Positions 59,146-64,000 of a stretch of DNA of 64,000 nt are shown here, piece by piece (positions within the stretch are counted from its first letter, which is position 1; each line of letters begins with the position of its first letter). Location: positions 186,001 to 250,000 of the forward strand of contig NC_016454.1 in the NCBI RefSeq assembly GCF_000235365.1. The letters are read 5' to 3'. The DNA comes from Eremothecium cymbalariae DBVPG#7215. Taxonomy: Eukaryota > Ascomycota > Saccharomycetes > Saccharomycetales > Saccharomycetaceae. The notes under the pieces were generated by a model. It worked only from the letters and a program-made list of their open reading frames with translations, was not told where the DNA came from and made no database searches. Position numbers and translations under genes: made by a program.

Positions 59146-61062
59146 TCAAGGCTCCGAAAAACTTAGCAAATTCAATTCTTGCAAGACTTTTTGCTCACTT
59201 TGAATTTTCAAGATCTGTGTGTCTTCTAGCTTGTCGCCAACTGCTTGTCTTTGCTTTAAGGACTCAATGGCTCTTAATTTCTTCAAAAGAGAGCGGATTT
59301 TCTTTTCCTCGGGGGAAGTCTCTTTGTTTGGCTTAGGCATTTCCTTTGGCTCGGGAGTAGTTGCGATGCTGCTTGGGTTATCATCGGAGTCAGCGTTGGT
59401 GGGAGCGGCTTTTCTGGAATGACCATGCTCTCTCTTTTTGCGATTTTTGGCTTGAGATTTGGATTCCTTAGGAGCCATGCCCGGGACAAGACCCTTTGAA
59501 GCCTTAGGGGTCATACCAGGTACAGCAGGTTTGACGGCGGCACCGGGAACCGAGGACCCTGTAGCAGCAGCTCTTCTTGCGTGAGGTGGTTTGTACGCAC
59601 CTACTGGTTTGGAGACGCTGCTGGTGCCGTTATTTTTCTTTGGGTTCTTTTCATTATAGGCAGTAACACTTGGGTGAATTTCAACCTGGGAAGGATTTAA
59701 GACAGGATCCTTTAAGGCTGGGGAATCCTGAAGTTTCTTTGAATCCCAATTTACAATGACATGAGAACCTGGTTGCTTAACTTTGTAGATACAAGGATAC
59801 CTCCAGGAAGCTTCAAGCAACCCAGCGTACTCGTTGACAAAGCACAATTTGCCACTGACGTGCCAAACTTTCAAACCGTTATCCACTCTCAGCCTAGGCG
59901 AAGTTGTTGCAGTGAGAATGAATTCGCCACCTGGAGACCATGTACAAGTAGAGGTGTTGGCTGCGTCGAACTTGGTGATGCATTTAAATTTATCGTGACG
60001 ATCCAAGATTTCGACGGCGCCTTGCAAGTTCCCAAAACCTGCAATTAAGATATATCTGCCGCTAGGGGAATAAATCATGGTATTTTTACGCTGCTCAGTC
60101 AGCGAATGAACAGCATTGCCTCTAATGTCAAAGAAAGTAATGGTGGCGGGCATAAAGCCATAGATGACACCAAACTGTCTTGAGGTCGGTGACCAGGTGA
60201 AGTCGTGAATAGGACCCTCCTTGCCTAAAGGAACTCTGACGGATTCGCCACCTAACGATCCGTTGACACCCTGGAATGAAAGCAGGTACAAAGTGTTTTC
60301 TCCGTAGTAGGATTGGTTCGAAGCATCAAAGTCTGTGATAGCCAAACACAGTACCGCGTTTCCAAGAGCATTCCATTTCAACTGGCACGAATCTGCCTTG
60401 AAGAAGATCTTGGACACTATTTTCTTTTGTATAGTCCCTTCAGTGATAGGATAGATGGTCAATTGGGCAGGCTTGCCCCCCTTTTCTGGAGAGAACGTAC
60501 AGATCGTTGGGTGTTCTGCAGGTGAGATCAAATACCTCGACACCTGCCCATCAGGGACTAGTTTTGCGTAAGGCCTATCAAAATTAAACTTCGGCGCTGC
60601 GTGATCCAGCTTAGAAATACGCAATTCCTTCCCAAACCTCCTCACTGCATAGTTGTCCAACTTCGAAAATTGCAGTGCCCAAGCATTCTGCGTCCGCGCT
60701 TGGTACTGATACTTCACTTCCTCAGCAGAAGGCTCCTCTTCGTTCAAATACCAAATCTTCACATTTTCATGCGTCTCATTATCAATATGAGGCCGCTCCC
60801 ATGTAGATAAATACGACCCACCCGGAGAAAACTCAAGATCATATACATCTTTCAGCTTCAATTCCAACAACACGTCCTGAAAGTCACCGTTTTTGAACAC
60901 CTGCACTCTACTTTCAGTAGATATCGCTATAAACCTACCACATGGAGATAATTTAGATGTAATAAAGTTAGGACTCTCACACAAATCTAACTTACGGAAC
61001 GATGGGTAACCCTCAAATATCTCGCTTTCTACAGGAGTCTTTGCAAACAATTGAAACGACAT
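59146..61062 (-). CDS. YGR054W: Eukaryotic initiation factor 2A (YGR054W type)
   Basis: eIF2A, a non-essential factor that can bring initiator tRNA to the 40S subunit without GTP and modulates IRES and non-AUG initiation. The N-terminal nine-bladed propeller is recognisable by FSPGGSYLSTWERP, LISPAEHPTICTFSPEKGGK, DSCQLKWNALGNAVLCLAIT, DFTWSPTSRQFGVIYG and SPGGEFILTATTSPRLRVDN, all nearly as in S. cerevisiae. The C-terminal part is basic (GAYKPPHARRAAATG) and ends with the conserved helix ETSPEEKKIRSLLKKLRAIE followed by QRQAVGDKLEDTQ. The start is the ATG at 61060-61062 (MSFQLFAKTP); the frame is open upstream but without ATG. The length of 638 equals the S. cerevisiae 642 closely. Confidence 0.95.
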   Translation of the reverse strand: MSFQLFAKTPVESEIFEGYPSFRKLDLCESPNFITSKLSPCGRFIAISTESRVQVFKNGDFQDVLLELKLKDVYDLEFSPGGSYLSTWERPHIDNETHENVKIWYLNEEEPSAEEVKYQYQARTQNAWALQFSKLDNYAVRRFGKELRISKLDHAAPKFNFDRPYAKLVPDGQVSRYLISPAEHPTICTFSPEKGGKPAQLTIYPITEGTIQKKIVSKIFFKADSCQLKWNALGNAVLCLAITDFDASNQSYYGENTLYLLSFQGVNGSLGGESVRVPLGKEGPIHDFTWSPTSRQFGVIYGFMPATITFFDIRGNAVHSLTEQRKNTMIYSPSGRYILIAGFGNLQGAVEILDRHDKFKCITKFDAANTSTCTWSPGGEFILTATTSPRLRVDNGLKVWHVSGKLCFVNEYAGLLEASWRYPCIYKVKQPGSHVIVNWDSKKLQDSPALKDPVLNPSQVEIHPSVTAYNEKNPKKNNGTSSVSKPVGAYKPPHARRAAATGSSVPGAAVKPAVPGMTPKASKGLVPGMAPKESKSQAKNRKKREHGHSRKAAPTNADSDDNPSSIATTPEPKEMPKPNKETSPEEKKIRSLLKKLRAIESLKQRQAVGDKLEDTQILKIQSEQKVLQELNLLSFSEP

Positions 61063-61673
61063 CACGGTACCTATGCACCTTAAAACTGACTCTAATTGCG
61101 CTCCTAAATCCCACTTGATCAACTAGAAAACTCAGAATTAGAACTAAAACCTCCACAATAATCCACTGTGTGATTCCAAAACTTTCGTCAAACGCCTGTG
61201 AAGGCGAATAAATATTTTATATGGACCAAAAACCAATGCCAATTTTCAGCGATTTCCCCTCGTTTCTTTTTCTCAATGACATTCGTCGCACGTGACAATT
61301 TTGATCAGATTTTAGAAGAGCGTCGTTTGCCAAAAATCGGTTCTGGGCTTTTGACGGTGATCCTCCAGAGGAGGATGGTCGAACGAAACACGGATGGCTG
61401 TTCATTAGGGTAAAGAAGACGTGTGTGAGTGGGGAAGGTGTCTAGGAGGGTGCGGGTTAGTGTGGAGTAGGTGTATGGCAAAGTTTAGTGTGCGTGAGGA
61501 GTGAAGTCACACATGAAGAGAGGGAGATGATGATAACTCAAACCCACACACCATCTGGTGATATAGTTCTGCGGATTATTGAAGGGTTATTTAAGTTTGA
61601 ATGATTTGGCATCCGAAAAGATGGCGAGAGGATAGTAACAAATGGGTAAGTTTACAAGTCAGTGGTATATAGG

Positions 61674-62387
61674 ATGCTGGGATGTATGGTGCGTAAGCGA
61701 GTGAGCATTTGGCTTCGTCAACGGTGTTATTTGTCGGGTGCTACTGTTTTGTGTCGAAGACGAGAGGTGGGGAAGGGTGATGTCGAAGGAAAGCATGCCA
61801 ATATGGGTGATATGGTGAGGTATCTGCAGGGGCGTGTGCCTCTGTTGTTGCAAGATTGTATTGGGGATTGCCGGTTAGCTGAGGATGTGAGTTTGAGGGT
61901 GTTGCCTTTGTCGCGGCCTTATATTCCGAAATTCCATGGGCGGAACCATTATAAGACAGCATGGAAGGGGATTCAAGTGATTATGAACACGTTTGTGGTG
62001 CGGCAGCCTTGTTTAATTCAGGTTAGGAGGCTGGAGGTAGATGAGGTGGGACAGAAGATAAGGATATGGTGGGATACAGTAGAAAGAACAGCGTCGGAAG
62101 TGTCACGTGGAGAGAGTTCGACGGTGGACACCTCTGGTGAGGGCTGGCAAGGTAGTAGTAATGAGGAATTGTGGCGCAAGATTGGACAGCGGCCAGATGA
62201 GAAGTGGATACGGAACTTGATAAGAGATACAAAAGTTAAGTCGCGCGTTGTGAGTGGGTTGTTTGAGTTCGAGCTAGATGTGAATAATGAGAAGATCAAG
62301 CGCCATACGATTGACAATGTAGAGATGCTTGACGATGGAGAAAAGAAAATGGCTGCAAAACACGATTCCAGCCTATGTGCAGCTTAA
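61674..62387 (+). CDS. MCO32: Putative mitochondrial protein, YGR053C/MCO32 position
   Basis: Function unknown. From the ATG at 61674 (or the one at 61686) the N-terminus is rich in Arg and hydrophobic residues (MLGCMVRKRVSIWLRQRCYL), like a mitochondrial import signal. The body, VRYLQGRVPLLLQDCIGDCR, then SRPYIPKFHGRNHYKTAWKG, and IRIWWDTVERT, has the spacing of an NTF2/SnoaL-like fold, but this is only an impression. It lies between eIF2A (YGR054W) and FMP48 (YGR052W), which is exactly where YGR053C (Mco32, a mitochondrial protein of unknown role) sits in S. cerevisiae. I assign it by position and targeting. It is GC-richer than its neighbours. Confidence 0.7.
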   Translation: MLGCMVRKRVSIWLRQRCYLSGATVLCRRREVGKGDVEGKHANMGDMVRYLQGRVPLLLQDCIGDCRLAEDVSLRVLPLSRPYIPKFHGRNHYKTAWKGIQVIMNTFVVRQPCLIQVRRLEVDEVGQKIRIWWDTVERTASEVSRGESSTVDTSGEGWQGSSNEELWRKIGQRPDEKWIRNLIRDTKVKSRVVSGLFEFELDVNNEKIKRHTIDNVEMLDDGEKKMAAKHDSSLCAA

Positions 62388-62720
62388 CAATTTCGATATA
62401 GCTTTGGATCTGTGAATAAAGAAAGGGCTGTTATTCGGGTTGTGCAGCTGGATTGCAAATTCGGTTAAACATATATACATATACACAAGAAAAAAGACAA
62501 ATAGTAATCCACTGTTCAAATAATATAAAACACCCCCCCTCCCCTTTAATCTAGAAAGAGAGAGCCTTTTTATAGTTAAGCCTTATATATGACCTATATA
62601 TTTCTATGTAGTAAGTGGGCTTTTTTAACTGTAAAAAATTTATAAATTATTAGTTAACATTAAAGCGGTTAGCCAACTGTCGTTTGATTGTCCCTATTAA
62701 TAAATAATGATTATGTATCT

Positions 62721-64000
62721 TCAATATATCCATTCGCTGTATTTTGTTGCTGCATTACTGCTCGATGTCGTAGCCATGGCATTTAACGATTCTGGTAACT
62801 CAACCGAGGACCAGCCTTGGTCCATTGAAGAAGTAACTCTTCCAGAGAGTGGTATGTTAGGAATAGAATTTGCCATTGTCCTTTGACTCTCTGGAGACTC
62901 GAATGATTGCCGTTTGCTGATATCAGTAAGTGAAGCAGGAGTAACGTATTCCTTTTTGTTATTATCTTTCAACAGGTCTGCGCGGGCCTCATCCAGCCAC
63001 ATTGAAAGCATTGGGATATCGCCAAGTGTAAGTGAAGACAGAGCATGATTATTCAGCAACCCATTACTATCATTTGTATGATTTATATATTCGTTGTTGC
63101 TGTCATATGAGACGTAGTCGTAATCTGTTGGTGATAAAGCGGTGTTGTCCTCATTCTCTAAATCGTTGGATTTGGTAGTAGACCGTAATGGGAATTTTTG
63201 TTGTTGGACCAGCACTTCATTATCAAGTTGGGATAAAGGAGAACCATTTTCAGAGAGCTTCTGATCCAATTTAGTCCAAAAATGATACATACTCCTACGA
63301 GCAGGTTCCAAGTTAAGGAGATGTGAGACCACGATGTGAGCAACGGCACACAACGTGAGCCCGCGATCGCCTGGCAACTGTAGCCAGTAAGCAGGATCGC
63401 GAAACCGTGAGTATTTGCTCTTCTTTTTAAATGGTCTGTACCCCGTGGAAGATTCAGGTGAATCCCCCTTTGCCAATACTGGGTCTAGATAATATGAATT
63501 GATAAATTGACGAGGATTCCCTAAAAACAGCTCAAAGTTTTCGTTTTCCCCAGTTAATGAAGTCGTAGCTTTTAGAAACGGACATGAACCAAACATTGTG
63601 CATAACAGTGTGATTCCAAGGGACCAATAGTCTGTAGAAAATGTGTTATGGTACTGCCTAGAAAACGTCTCTGGCGCTAAATATTTCTCTGTCCCAATAC
63701 AATAATCCTGAGACATGCCCCCAACGTGTGACAAACCAAAGTCAGTCAACTTTACTTGCCCTTCGGCAGTAATGAGCAGATTTTCTGGCTTAATATCCCT
63801 ATGTGATACACCCAGAGAATGGCAGTACCTAATAGCGTTGCATATCTGGTACACTAGGGAATGGAAGTGAATTGTAACAGTAGGTTTTTCACGAATAGAC
63901 TTTATGAAGTCATATAAATCGCCGTTTGCACAATATTCCAACACAAACACGAATGCATCTGCGTTCTCATAAAAATTTATTAGCATACATATGTTCTCAT
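62721..64000 (-). CDS. FMP48: FMP48-type Ser/Thr protein kinase (5' end cut off)
   Basis: Protein kinase related to Fmp48 (YGR052W), found in mitochondrial preparations and able to bind Tor1-related factors in S. cerevisiae. The part in view starts within the N-lobe (ENICMLINFYENADAFVFVL; hinge EYCANGDLYDFI) and has the catalytic loop SHRDIKPENLL, the DFG motif LTDFGLSHVGG, the activation and P+1 segment CIGTEKYLAPETFSR and DYWSLGITLLCTMFGSCPF. The C-terminal 200 residues are Ser/Asn-rich. The open frame continues unbroken to the right edge, so the start and the ATP-binding glycine loop are outside. Its order with eIF2A and YGR053C agrees with S. cerevisiae. Confidence 0.9.
   Translation of the reverse strand, partial: ENICMLINFYENADAFVFVLEYCANGDLYDFIKSIREKPTVTIHFHSLVYQICNAIRYCHSLGVSHRDIKPENLLITAEGQVKLTDFGLSHVGGMSQDYCIGTEKYLAPETFSRQYHNTFSTDYWSLGITLLCTMFGSCPFLKATTSLTGENENFELFLGNPRQFINSYYLDPVLAKGDSPESSTGYRPFKKKSKYSRFRDPAYWLQLPGDRGLTLCAVAHIVVSHLLNLEPARRSMYHFWTKLDQKLSENGSPLSQLDNEVLVQQQKFPLRSTTKSNDLENEDNTALSPTDYDYVSYDSNNEYINHTNDSNGLLNNHALSSLTLGDIPMLSMWLDEARADLLKDNNKKEYVTPASLTDISKRQSFESPESQRTMANSIPNIPLSGRVTSSMDQGWSSVELPESLNAMATTSSSNAATKYSEWIY

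Noticed and set aside
61642..61690. ATGGGTAAGT upstream of the MCO32-type gene as a first exon and splice donor
   Set aside because: No TACTAAC-like branch site or suitable acceptor is seen before the open frame, so a start at 61674 or 61686 is simpler.

Overview
This is nuclear DNA from a budding yeast of the family Saccharomycetaceae, most probably from a lineage that did not pass through the whole-genome duplication (the Zygosaccharomyces/Torulaspora or Kluyveromyces/Lachancea side; the genus cannot be fixed from this window). Genes are mostly intronless, with TATA-type promoters and a TACTAAC branch site in the one intron seen. The first 20 kb interleaves genes that S. cerevisiae keeps on two sister blocks (YMR116C-YMR107W and YKL134C-YKL128C), as expected of unduplicated gene order.

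Layout. 1-19.6 kb: U24 snoRNA tail and ASC1, OCT1, MGR3, the SRAP gene (YMR114C type), FOL3, MED11, EUC1, SHE2, the type I myosin MYO5, ILV2, PMU1, SPG4. 20.5-23.8 kb: two cell-surface genes (a GH17 Scw-type wall protein and a Tda7-like membrane protein) in a GC-rich stretch after a synteny break. 24.6-49.5 kb: PMR1, SUA5, tRNA-Gly, FTR1, HAA1, YRB30, RAD54, SUT1, YIP5, a second identical tRNA-Gly in inverted orientation, an unrecognised coiled-coil gene and REC8 (YGL169W-YGL161C interleaved with YPR007C-YPR009W). 49.7-57.8 kb: RSC4, MEH1, MRPL13, a YKR005C-type surface protein, ECM9, OSH6 (the YKR003W-YKR008W block). 58.5-64 kb: tRNA-Gln(CUG) with an intron, YGR054W (eIF2A), a YGR053C/MCO32-type gene and FMP48, which runs off the right end.

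The genes are ordinary housekeeping and regulatory genes; there is no operon, CRISPR array or intact transposon. Regulatory sites often fit their gene: a Gcn4 site before ILV2, Aft1 cores before FTR1, a Ume6 URS1 core before REC8, STRE motifs before SPG4, CACGTG boxes before MRPL13, Puf3 motifs at OCT1 and MRPL13.

The most notable points are three genes whose conserved reading frame is broken in the given sequence: YRB30 (a -1 shift exactly at an A AAA AAG slippery heptamer, with about 100 conserved-looking codons beyond it), MED11 (a +1 shift at CCCC) and MGR3 (an in-frame TGA just after the only upstream ATG). These are either base-calling errors or real recoding/decay, and simple resequencing would decide. 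Also striking are a perfect 21-bp hairpin behind eIF2A, a 34-bp perfect palindrome inside SPG4, and an 18-pair hairpin in the 3.3-kb gene-free region before SUT1.
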